A stretch of 64,000 bases of DNA from NCBI RefSeq assembly GCF_029910235.1, contig NZ_CP112874.1:1178001-1242000 (forward strand), in the 5' to 3' direction. A model generated the notes under the pieces. That model was not told the origin of the DNA and made no database searches. It worked only from the letters and a program-made list of their open reading frames with translations. The position numbers and the translations under genes are program-made. This DNA comes from Pseudanabaena galeata CCNP1313. GTDB taxonomy: Bacteria; Cyanobacteriota; Cyanobacteriia; Pseudanabaenales; Pseudanabaenaceae. This document shows positions 35,194 through 43,140 of this stretch, in pieces (the first letter of the stretch is position 1; every line of letters begins with the position of its first letter).

Positions 35194-36161
35194 ACAGGAA
35201 AAGCGTATTCACAGGATTTGAGAGAACGAGTAATCGCAGGGTATCAAAAAGGAAAAACCACGATGAAAGAAGTAGCCGATAGGTTTGCAGTAAGTCGAAG
35301 CTGGGTCAATAATCTGGTACAAAGACAAAAACAAACAGGGAGTGTGGCGGCAAAACCCCATGGAGGAGGAGCAGTAGCCAAAGTCAACGCAACCCATTAC
35401 CCAATCCTAGAAGCAATCATTGAAGGACAAAATGATATAACCTTGCTAGAAATCAGTCAAAGGTTCGCGGAAAAGACAGAGATATTGGTAAGTCAGTCCA
35501 CGATTTGTCGAGCCTTACAGGAAATCGAGTTAACCCGCAAAAAAAAACTTTTCATGCCGACAAACAAGAAAGTGAAGCAGTCAAACAGTTGAGACTAGAA
35601 TATCAACTGATAATGTGGGCAATCGAAACCAATAATCTGGTGTTTATCGATGAGTCAGGCACAAACCTAAATATGGCTAGGACTTATGCAAGGTCAAAAA
35701 AAGGCACAAGGGCGCATGGCTGTAAACCACACAACAAAGGTAAAAATCTGACCATCATTGCGGCGATCGCGATTACGGGGGTAATTGCGGCTCTATCATT
35801 TTTTGGCAGTAACAATGCGGTAACTTTTTTGTTTTATGTGACTGAGGTACTTGTACCACAGCTAAACGATACGATGGTCGTCGTGATGGATAATCTCAAT
35901 CTCCACTGTAGCGATGAGGTCAGAACTGCGATTGAGAATACTGGCGCTAAACTGATTTTCTTGCCCACTTATTCTCCTGATTTATCACCGATTGAGATGT
36001 TTTGGTCAAAAATCAAATCCATTCTGCGTTCGATTGCTCCGAGAACCACTGAGCAGCTTTATGATGCTATCACTCTCACTTTCAATTCTGTTTCCGATTC
36101 TGACTTCTTTGGCTGGTTTTACGAATGTGACGCTCGTACCACGCTCATTTGAAAACCGCTA
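35144..36161 (+). mobile_element. IS630 family insertion sequence
   Basis: About 1.02 kb, perfect 19-bp terminal inverted repeats (TAGCGGTTTTCAAATGAGC at the left, its inverse ending at 36161) flanked by duplicated TA (35142-35143 and 36162-36163), the IS630/Tc1 target. It has split the usher gene after codon 7. Confidence 0.93.
35188..36152 (+). CDS. IS630 transposase, two frames joined by -1 frameshift
   Basis: Frame 1 (35188-35592) encodes the HTH part (SQDLRERVIAGYQKGKTTMK, RFAVSRSWVNNLVQRQK). The second frame, open to 36152, carries the DDE domain: FIDESG, VVMDNLNLH, and YSPDLSPIEMFWSKIKS. The join is at the A9 run around 35540-35548, a plausible -1 slippery site. All three catalytic residues and both ends are intact, so the element may be active. 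Confidence 0.85.
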
Positions 36162-36183
36162 TATGTTTAATCACTCGACGCAT
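36162..36183 (-). pseudogene. Detached first codons of the usher gene
   Basis: The minus strand reads ATGCGTCGAGTGATTAAACA, giving M-R-R-V-I-K-H. Removing the IS630 and one TA joins it in frame to SCLYLAVCLP, recreating a standard signal peptide. Confidence 0.85.
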
Positions 36184-36483
36184 GATGATGTAGATGATCT
36201 ATACTGCGCGATCAAAAAAGCCCTATGCAGTATAGAAGTTAGGAAATGTAATGACAACAATACAAAACAATAAATGATAGAACTGTAGGGGCAGAGCATT
36301 CCCACCACAATCTATAAAATTTGCAGATAATCTACTTCTGGGAATGCTCTGCCCAAAACCTCGCAACGCAGGGACAAATTGTCGATCAAAGCGGAGAGGG
36401 CGTAGCATTTGCAGATCAGGGTTCCTGTGATGAGTTTTAAAATTGTGGCGCAAATGCTACGCCCCTACTGTGTACTGGTGACA
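36184..36483. repeat. Palindrome-rich 300-bp gap between usher and chaperone genes
   Basis: CTATACTGC...GCAGTATAG at 36198-36235. Then a compound element 36287-36469 with outer GTAGGGGC/GCCCCTAC, and inner pairs GCAGAGCATTCCCA/TGGGAATGCTCTGC and GGCGTAGCATTTGC/GCAAATGCTACGCC. Non-coding. It separates chaperone from usher within the pilus operon. Confidence 0.6.
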
Positions 36484-37281
36484 TTAATTACCGCGATCAT
36501 ACTCGAATGTGCCTGATAGCTTCTCATTGGGTAAGCCGACGGGGCAAGGCAACGAAAAACGGCGTTTGCTACCTGCCAACATATTCTCGCCATTTACGCC
36601 TGTGAGTTGCTTTGCTTCTAATTTGATGGGGTTAGCTTCTTTGCCGATGGGAGCGAGACTGAGGCGGAGGTTACTGAGCAGGGCGTGGGCTGTACCTTGA
36701 TTAGCAAAGGTTAGCTGTAATTTATTTTCTTTTTTGCCATCTTTGCTAGTTTCCACTTGACAAACAGCGTTCTCTAGCGTGACATTAGGCGCAACGTTGG
36801 GCGGTACGACATAAACAGATCCCATGTATTGAAAGAGAACTTTGATTGAGACTGTCGTATTACCTTGGGTTTGCGTAATTTCTGTTAAGTCGATGGGCAG
36901 TTGCTCAGCGATGATCCGATAGGAAAGCTCTTTGGATGGATTAGCATCTCCCACCCAAGTAACTCGCACGGTTTGGCTTTCGCCAGCCTTAACCAACATT
37001 TGCGGTGGATAGAGAATAAAGTCATCATCGGCATCGGTATTAATCTCTTTGCCATCAAGATCCATTTCCCGTTTCACCATTCTGATTTGAATAGCAGTAG
37101 CTTTTTTGCCTGTGTTTCTGACCACAAAGGACTGATTTGATTTTTGTCCAGAGGGGGCAAATTTTGACAACATTGGCGAAAACTGGAAGGTGGCTTCGAC
37201 TTGAGATGAGGAAGGAAGCGCAGTAACTAGATTTGCACCGATGATCAATGGCAAGATGGCGGCAAGCGATCGCATATTCAT
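36484..37281 (-). CDS. Periplasmic pilus-assembly chaperone
   Basis: 265 aa with signal peptide (~1-27). Ig-like domain 1: FQFSPMLSKFAPSGQKSNQS, FVVRNTG, FILYPPQMLVKAGESQTVRV, then SYRIIAEQLPI, which matches the PapD/FimC pattern (strand F and G region). Domain 2 is shorter. It should hold pilus subunits by donor-strand complementation and hand them to the usher encoded downstream. Confidence 0.82.
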   Translation of the reverse strand: MNMRSLAAILPLIIGANLVTALPSSSQVEATFQFSPMLSKFAPSGQKSNQSFVVRNTGKKATAIQIRMVKREMDLDGKEINTDADDDFILYPPQMLVKAGESQTVRVTWVGDANPSKELSYRIIAEQLPIDLTEITQTQGNTTVSIKVLFQYMGSVYVVPPNVAPNVTLENAVCQVETSKDGKKENKLQLTFANQGTAHALLSNLRLSLAPIGKEANPIKLEAKQLTGVNGENMLAGSKRRFSLPCPVGLPNEKLSGTFEYDRGN

Positions 37282-37328
37282 GATGATGACCTCTCTATAG
37301 TTTTGTTTCTAATCGTACTAGCCCCTTG

Positions 37329-37471
37329 CCCTCACCCCTAGCCCCTCTCCCTCAGGGAGAGGGGAACAAGAAAGAATTAAATCTTATTCTGCATCTTCCT
37401 AAGGAAGAGGGAAACAATAAACTAGTCTTACTCCCCCTCTCCCCTAGGGAGAGGGGGCTGGGGGGTGAGGG
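37329..37471. repeat. Inverted CCCTCACCCC/GGGGTGAGGG repeat pair
   Basis: GCCCTCACCCCTAGCCCCTC at 37329 is inverted at 37434-37471 (GGGGGCTGGGGGGTGAGGGC), each arm followed by its own CTCTCCCT-AGGGAGAG hairpin. A common type of cyanobacterial non-coding repeat. It fills the gap before the upstream pilin-like gene. Confidence 0.65.
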
Positions 37472-37942
37472 CTACTTCGCAACAAATGTAAAGGTGAGTT
37501 GATCGGAATAACTGCCTGCGGGTTTAGCGGAAATGGCAGATTGACTAATCGCTATTTGAATACTTCTGTCGCAACCATTTGTACTAGCACAGTCAGTTAT
37601 CAAGGTACTCACATTTTCTACAGTTTTATCTGTTGTCTCTAGTTGTCCCTGTTCTATTCCATTATAGTTCACTGTGTAATCAATCAACTCACCCGAACTA
37701 CGCTTTAATGCTCCTCCATTTATTGATTTTGCATTAACGATAAATCCATTTGCATTATCTGTTTTGATATTCACCTTGCCAATTAAGGTGTTGGGCAATG
37801 CGGTGTTAGGAATCAGGACAACAGGTGGAGAAATGGTAGTAGAACTAAAGGTAATGGAATTAACTTGGGTAAATGCGGGGAAGGGGCATAGGTAATAGCA
37901 GCTTGAGAATAATAGGAAAGAAATTGAGAACTTTTTGAACAT
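37472..37942 (-). CDS. Secreted pilin-like subunit (second)
   Basis: 156 aa: signal peptide ending near PAFTQ, then beta-rich sequence with two Cys (TDCASTNGCDRS) and the terminal strand GSYSDQLTFTFVAK, as in spore-coat-U/pilin-type subunits polymerised by chaperone-usher systems. Located between the first subunit and chaperone genes. Confidence 0.65.
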   Translation of the reverse strand: MFKKFSISFLLFSSCYYLCPFPAFTQVNSITFSSTTISPPVVLIPNTALPNTLIGKVNIKTDNANGFIVNAKSINGGALKRSSGELIDYTVNYNGIEQGQLETTDKTVENVSTLITDCASTNGCDRSIQIAISQSAISAKPAGSYSDQLTFTFVAK

Positions 37943-37956
37943 AGTTAATAGGGCTT

Positions 37957-38013
37957 CAATTACTTAACAGTATAGAGGACGCATTGCGCCCCCCCTATAC
38001 TGTTAAGTAATTG
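37957..38013. repeat. Palindrome between the two subunit genes
   Basis: CAATTACTTAACAGTATAG and its inverse flank a loop that contains GCATTGCGCCCCCC. It could partially terminate after the first subunit gene, favouring high expression of that subunit; this is inference. Confidence 0.6.
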
Positions 38014-38117
38014 TAAGATGGATACCATTTAGGCTAGAAATTAAGAAGGTTCTTAGGTTCAGCTTTACAAGGATCATCTATACATCTTGGTTTAATGCTT
38101 TGATACCTGATCAACAC

Positions 38118-38693
38118 TTAAAAACCTGAGACAAGCCCAACGGTAATTGTATCTTTATAGTCACCAGCTTTACGATTCGCGAAACTAGTAGCAGGAGTTT
38201 TCATAATAACGTCAAGCTGTATCTCATTCAATTCAGAAGTGGTTGCGTTGGTGGTATATACGTCAACTGTACCAGTTGACAATAGGGTTGCACCCGTTAC
38301 ACCATTCCCAGTAGCTGCAATCGGAGCACCCGATTTACTGGCTGTATCGATAGTATAGGCAACTCCAACAGCATCGGCATCACCTGCATTAATCTTCAAA
38401 AAGCCATTCTGACTAGACTTAGCGTAAAGCTTCCAAGTAGTACCCGAATTATTTTGGGCTTTCATAGTACCAATTGATAAACCAGTTGATGTCGCGGCAT
38501 CAAGACCAGCACCTTTGATAGACTTTGCAGTAACAGGAGTATAACTAGATGTCATAATTGCTACGTTTTCTACAACAATATCTTCAGCCTTCGCAGAAGG
38601 AGCCAGAGCCAACACTGTAGCAGAAGTCAAACCGATCGCAAGAATTGCACGTCCAGAAATAGAAACCAATTGACGAAGTGTAGTGCGTAGCAT
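38118..38693 (-). CDS. Secreted pilin-like subunit (first)
   Basis: 191 aa from ATG 38693, chosen because AGAGAGGG lies upstream; an in-frame ATG at 38720 sits 4 bp from the IS30 end. Signal peptide ends PSAKAED. The mature part is small, Thr/Ser/Ala-rich and beta-structured, without Cys, ending DYKDTITVGLVSGF like the second subunit. Likely the major pilin. Its promoter has probably been separated by the IS30 insertion. Confidence 0.65.
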   Translation of the reverse strand: MLRTTLRQLVSISGRAILAIGLTSATVLALAPSAKAEDIVVENVAIMTSSYTPVTAKSIKGAGLDAATSTGLSIGTMKAQNNSGTTWKLYAKSSQNGFLKINAGDADAVGVAYTIDTASKSGAPIAATGNGVTGATLLSTGTVDVYTTNATTSELNEIQLDVIMKTPATSFANRKAGDYKDTITVGLVSGF

Positions 38694-38723
38694 AATCTTA
38701 ACCCTCTCTTTCTGAATCAATCA

Positions 38724-39810
38724 CGCCAATTCAAGGATGAAATGCAACGGGTTCTGATGAAGCAAAGAATACTTCGTAAGGAGTACGATAGTCAAGTGAT
38801 TTTCTGGGTCTGTAATTGATCAAATTCACTGCCTTCTGAAAGTCCTCTTCTTTCACGATTTTAAAGTTTGTACTTTTGGGATAGAACTCTCTAATTAATC
38901 CATTGGTGTGTTCATTCAATCCACGTTCCCATGAATGATATGGATTCGCAAAGAAAGTCTCTAGTTTCAATCTTTCAGATAGCTTCTCATGCCCACAGAA
39001 TTCTCTTCCATTATCAAAGGTCATTGTCTTTCGAGATGTTGATTCTATAGGATCAAATAGATTGAATGTCACTCTGTTTATCTCGTCCATCGTCTTGTTC
39101 TTAGCTAGTCCAGCAAGTAAATACTTCGATGCTTTATCAACATGCGTAACTACGATACCTGTGTGGTTGCACCCGATTACCGTATCACTTTCCCAATGTC
39201 CAATCTCTGTTTTTAAATCTGCAATCTTCGGTCGATTCTCTATCCCTACCCTATTGGGAATGCCACCTCGCTTCTGATGGCGACCTTTGCGCCTTCGTTG
39301 CTTTTGCTTCTGCCTCAGATATTGTTGATATATTCCCATCTCTTGATGGTTTGCATAGATCATCAGATAAATCGTCTCATAGCTGATTTTACCTAGCCCC
39401 TCCCTTTCCATTCTCCCTGCTAGTTGCTCTGGGCTGTGGTGTTGCTCTAACCGTTGTTTGACTTCGGTGATCGTCTCAGCACTGATGCTCTGAAATCTTA
39501 CCTTTGCTTGTTTCCGTCTTGCTTTCATCAGGGCAACCGCAGTATCTGGCAAATAGCCAATCTGTCGCTCGTCTGTATTGCGCGATAACTCTCTTGAAAT
39601 CGTACTTTTGTTTCGCTTCAAGCGACGACCTATCTCTGATACAGATAATTGCTCAATTACTCTTAGTTTATACAGTTCACTTCTTTCTGTGGTGGTAAGA
39701 TGGACAAAGCTCATGAGGGTATCCTAATTATTGTGATTAATATCAGAATATCCTTATGAGTCCCTTTACGCAAAGATCTCTAGGTGTTGCATTTCATCCT
39801 TGAATTGGCG
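38724..39810 (-). mobile_element. IS30 family insertion sequence
   Basis: 1087 bp, 25-bp perfect terminal inverted repeats (CGCCAATTCAAGGATGAAAT + GCAAC, inverse ending 39810). A CA dinucleotide on both sides may be the target duplication. Inserted 30 bp upstream of the pilin start codon. Confidence 0.9.
38731..39714 (-). CDS. IS30 family transposase
   Basis: 327 aa. HTH region LSVSEIGRRLKRNKSTISRE; DDE core IGHWESDTVIG, TFDNGREFCGHEKL, and SWERGLNEHTNGLIREFYPK. Full length, ends within the right terminal repeat. Appears intact. Confidence 0.93.
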   Translation of the reverse strand: MSFVHLTTTERSELYKLRVIEQLSVSEIGRRLKRNKSTISRELSRNTDERQIGYLPDTAVALMKARRKQAKVRFQSISAETITEVKQRLEQHHSPEQLAGRMEREGLGKISYETIYLMIYANHQEMGIYQQYLRQKQKQRRRKGRHQKRGGIPNRVGIENRPKIADLKTEIGHWESDTVIGCNHTGIVVTHVDKASKYLLAGLAKNKTMDEINRVTFNLFDPIESTSRKTMTFDNGREFCGHEKLSERLKLETFFANPYHSWERGLNEHTNGLIREFYPKSTNFKIVKEEDFQKAVNLINYRPRKSLDYRTPYEVFFASSEPVAFHP

Positions 39811-39890
39811 CATCTTCCCACGTCAGAGAATAGCAACACTCTAAGCCCTTTAAAACAAGAGAGGTAAGGGGATGCCCCCCAAATTAGATG

Positions 39891-41267
39891 GGCGCGACCT
39901 TGACATAATACGAAGATTGTAGAACAATGAAAGAATAACGAAGGAGATCAAGAAAGAAAATGTCGGCAAAGTTAATAAGTGTAGAAGGCACAAAAGTAAA
40001 AATCGAACTTACAATTGAATTGAGTGAATCGATGTTAGATAGTGAAGGTAATATTCAAGAAGGATTGAACGAAGCAGGGTGTATAGCAGCTAAGGAAGCA
40101 ATGAAACATTTAGATACAGATGGTTCAGCAATAAAGCTAGGAGAGAAAACATGGCGAACAAAGGGAGAGGAAGAGAAAGCATATCAAACTCCTTACGGCG
40201 AGGTAGTAGTAGCAAGGCATGTATATCAAAGTGCGGGTGGGGGAAAAACTTATTGCCCCATGGAAAGAAACGCACGAATAGTTGTGACATCAACACCAAA
40301 GTTCGCCAAACAAATATCATCGAAAATGGCTAATGGGGTAGCAAGAGAAGTACAACGAGATTTGCGTGATAATCATGGGCGTGAGGTAGCAGTATCCTAT
40401 ATTCAGAGATTGAGCGAAGCGGTTGGCAGCATTGTGCAAGCAAAAGAAGAAAGTGACAATTATGAGCCGCCAGAGATAGATGTCAAGATTGAATCGGTTG
40501 GTATAGGGTTAGATGGAACCTGTATGCTGATGTGTGAAGATGGCTGGCGAGAAGCTATGGTAGGGACGATATCATTATATGATAGTGAAGGAGAACGTCA
40601 GCACACGATCTATCTGGGAGCAACACCAGAATATGGTAGGAAGCGATTTTTAGAACGATTAGAGCGAGAAATCAGACAAACAAAAGATCGATATCCTAAT
40701 GCAACCTATGTAGGAATTGCTGATGGAGCCGAATCCAACTGGAAATTCTTAAATGAACACACAGAAGAGCAGATCCTCGATTTTTATCATGCTTCAGGTT
40801 ATTTGGGAATACTAGCCGAAGTTCTACATCCTAAGCAAATTCCCGAACAAAAAGAATGGCTTAAAAATAGTTGTCATCAACTCAAACATGAAATCGGAAG
40901 TGCCGAAAAATTCTACAACCAGATGGTACTGGCGATGACTGAAAATAAGCTAACCGAAACCATGAGGGAAAAGCTCCAAGCTTCGATTACTTACTTTAAC
41001 AATCATTTGTGGCAAATGGACTATGCTCAATTCCAACAGAAAACCTATCCGATTGGCTCTGGTGTGACCGAAGCTGCTTGCAAGACTTTAATAAAGCAAC
41101 GATTATGTTGCTCTGGGATGCGTTGGAAGGACAAGGGGGCGAGCATAATTTTGAGTTTAAGAGCTTTAGTTTTAACTTCTACTCGTTGGGAGCAATTCTG
41201 GGACAATCTCAATCAGTATGGGTTTCCTGCTGCTGTCTAATAATTGTATTGTATTGAGGTCGCACCC
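39891..41267 (+). mobile_element. ISKra4 family insertion sequence with 9-bp target duplication
   Basis: 1377 bp between exact direct repeats AATTAGATG (39882-39890 and 41268-41276). Ends GGCGCGACCT and AGGTCGCACC are imperfect inverse. The intact transposase and exact target repeat indicate recent insertion. Confidence 0.9.
39960..41240 (+). CDS. ISKra4 family transposase
   Basis: 426 aa. Catalytic segments IGLDGTCML (Asp), YVGIADGAESNW (Asp) and YPIGSGVTEAACKTLIKQRL (Glu) are in the expected order. Start preceded by GAAGGAGAT. Complete. Confidence 0.93.
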   Translation: MSAKLISVEGTKVKIELTIELSESMLDSEGNIQEGLNEAGCIAAKEAMKHLDTDGSAIKLGEKTWRTKGEEEKAYQTPYGEVVVARHVYQSAGGGKTYCPMERNARIVVTSTPKFAKQISSKMANGVAREVQRDLRDNHGREVAVSYIQRLSEAVGSIVQAKEESDNYEPPEIDVKIESVGIGLDGTCMLMCEDGWREAMVGTISLYDSEGERQHTIYLGATPEYGRKRFLERLEREIRQTKDRYPNATYVGIADGAESNWKFLNEHTEEQILDFYHASGYLGILAEVLHPKQIPEQKEWLKNSCHQLKHEIGSAEKFYNQMVLAMTENKLTETMREKLQASITYFNNHLWQMDYAQFQQKTYPIGSGVTEAACKTLIKQRLCCSGMRWKDKGASIILSLRALVLTSTRWEQFWDNLNQYGFPAAV

Positions 41268-41343
41268 AATTAGATGTTCGTGTTTATATATTATCGAAGT
41301 TTCTTTTTTATCAATATCAGGTATAACCCTGATATTGATAAGT

Positions 41344-41420
41344 AGCTAGGCATAAAGAACCAATTTTTTTGTGGCGCGGCTTCGCCGCGCCACAAAAAAA
41401 TTGGTTCTTTATGCCTAGCT
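41344..41420. repeat. 77-bp perfect palindrome
   Basis: AGCTAGGCATAAAGAACCAA followed by TTTTTTTGTGGCGCGGC, the centre TTC, and the exact inverse. It ends 9 bp from the LuxR-type gene stop codon. The outer AGCTAGGCATAA also appears, without the pairing, near 19660, 19760 and 52025. Confidence 0.75.
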
Positions 41421-41429
41421 GCGAGTCTC

Positions 41430-41891
41430 TTACTCATCTAAACTGATCAATCCCACACGTAGGGCATAACGAATTAATCCAGCCAAATCGTGAATATTTA
41501 ATCGCTGCATTACCTGCCCACGATGGGTTTCAACAGTTTTGACACTTATAAATAAGGATTTTGCAATTTCTTTGGTCGTCAATCCATTCGCTACTAAGCG
41601 CAAGATCTCACATTGACGAGGAGTTAGGAGTTCGTTATCTATAGAATTGTGAGTTTCTCTCTTTTGTAGCGGTTTAGGTTGCTGTTTATCTGGTGGTTGT
41701 TCTTCTGGTTGGTAGTTTAAATTGAGGCGATGATTTAGCCTGACGGCAATATCTTCCAAAAGCTCGGCGGCATCACGACTAGTCCCAAGCTCGTATGCCA
41801 ACTCATTTAACGGCTTACCTTGGTTGACTAATTGTAAAATTCGATGCTGTCGGCTTGTAAGTCTTAGCTTCTCGGATGTAAATGGAGCCAT
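41430..41891 (-). CDS. LuxR-type regulator with duplicated HTH
   Basis: 153 aa, no receiver domain. A canonical C-terminal LuxR HTH (LTPRQCEILRLVANGLTTKE, IAKSLFISVKTVETHRGQVM) occupies ~88-150. The N-terminal part (LTSRQHRILQLVNQGKPLNE, LAYELGTSRDAAELLEDIAV) aligns with it position by position, so the protein seems to be an internal duplication with a diverged first copy. A Gln/Pro linker joins them. DNA-binding; targets unknown. Confidence 0.82.
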   Translation of the reverse strand: MAPFTSEKLRLTSRQHRILQLVNQGKPLNELAYELGTSRDAAELLEDIAVRLNHRLNLNYQPEEQPPDKQQPKPLQKRETHNSIDNELLTPRQCEILRLVANGLTTKEIAKSLFISVKTVETHRGQVMQRLNIHDLAGLIRYALRVGLISLDE

Positions 41892-42026
41892 TATTGTACT
41901 GAGGTTTTTAATAGAGCCTATAAACGTAGAGTGATCTGCTCGGGATCACCATATTTCCTCAGATTTTTCTTTGTCTTTGATAACTACAGTTATTTACTAT
42001 AGCAATCAAAGATTTACTTAGGACAT

Positions 42027-42079
42027 AAAACCCTGTAAGGGTTTTAAAAGCACAAAATGGCTATGCCATTTTGTGCTTT
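42027..42079. repeat. Palindromes in the 302-bp gap 41892-42193
   Basis: AAAACCCTGTAAGGGTTTT (42027-42045) and AAAGCACAAAATGGC-TAT-GCCATTTTGTGCTTT (42047-42079), preceded by CTATAGCAATCAAAG like the TATAGCAAT elements. A further imperfect hairpin of GTTTTCATTTTGTC type ends at about 42170, just after the stress-protein gene. Confidence 0.6.
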
Positions 42080-42193
42080 GGTATTACTCCAGACTATGTA
42101 CTCATTTGAAAAACTGAAAATTAATCCCAGTAAAGTTTTTGAGTTTTCATTTTGTCGTAGACAAAATGAAAACTCTGATCGCTTCGCTGAAGT

Positions 42194-43030
42194 TTAATTT
42201 TCAATGGTGCGTGTTAGCAATACTGGAACTGTGGCATTGACACGTACATAGTCAGATACTGAGGAACCCAACAAGCGATCAAGGTCGGGCAAACTACGGG
42301 CGATCGAGGGGCGGCGATCGGGAGAACCAATCATCAGCAGGCTAGCATTAGAATCATCGGCGAGTTTACACATTTCTTTGCCCACATCACCAGAACTGAT
42401 GAAGGAGCGAGTTGGAATATTCATCCGCTTCAGTTTAGCGCTTGCTTCAACTAAAACAGGATCGGTGTTAGCATTGGCATCTTCCTTGCGTTTGACCACC
42501 CTTGCTAAGAAAATCTCTACATCCTTTGCGCCACTAACAAGTTTAATGGCGAGATCTAGGCAATTATTTGCTGAGGCAGAGCCATCTACAGAAACCATGA
42601 CGCTACGAATGGTTTTGATGTATACGTCATCCTTGATCAGCAACATGGGTGCGTCTGATAATTGGAAAACGTACTGACTGACCGAGTTTGCCAAAATTGC
42701 TTGCAAGCGTCCCATCCCACGAGATCCCATGATCATTAGGTCTGGCTTTAGATCTTCAGCAATTTTGCAGACAACATCTTTGGGTTCACCTTCTTTGAGC
42801 ATTGCTACGGTGGTATTACCTGAAGACAAGCGCAAATTTTTGACTTCTCTTTCGACAATCTTTTCACCCGCAAGACGATATTCAGTAATCGCTTCGGAGT
42901 TAGTTGAATTGGGGATGACATGCAGTACGTTAACTTGCAAATTTTGCATACTAGGCAGGGCTAGTAGCATGTTCATCATTTCGCGCGATCGCCCTGAACC
43001 ATCGACGGCTAATAAAACTTGTTGGAACAT
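42194..43030 (-). CDS. Universal stress protein, tandem UspA domains
   Basis: 278 aa, two Usp domains (~1-145, ~146-278). Each starts with the usual strand (QVLLAVDGSGRS; SVMVSVDGSASA). The first keeps an ATP-loop-like MGSRGMGRLQAILANSVSQY; the second (IGSPDRRPS...LLGSSVSDYV) is diverged. Cytoplasmic stress-response protein; nucleotide binding probably confined to domain 1. Confidence 0.9.
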   Translation of the reverse strand: MFQQVLLAVDGSGRSREMMNMLLALPSMQNLQVNVLHVIPNSTNSEAITEYRLAGEKIVEREVKNLRLSSGNTTVAMLKEGEPKDVVCKIAEDLKPDLMIMGSRGMGRLQAILANSVSQYVFQLSDAPMLLIKDDVYIKTIRSVMVSVDGSASANNCLDLAIKLVSGAKDVEIFLARVVKRKEDANANTDPVLVEASAKLKRMNIPTRSFISSGDVGKEMCKLADDSNASLLMIGSPDRRPSIARSLPDLDRLLGSSVSDYVRVNATVPVLLTRTIEN

Positions 43031-43140
43031 AATCTTGGATCTTTAAAAATTTGCTATATCTTGAGTAAAGCTTAATTACAAGGCGATCGCTGCAAAACGT
43101 TGAGATTCTTAAAAATTAAATATTTCATCCTCCATGCCTA

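Noticed and set aside
37965-38010. Possible attachment site from the palindrome near the pilin genes
   Set aside because: No integrase or direct repeats nearby; it fits the general class of gene-end palindromes.
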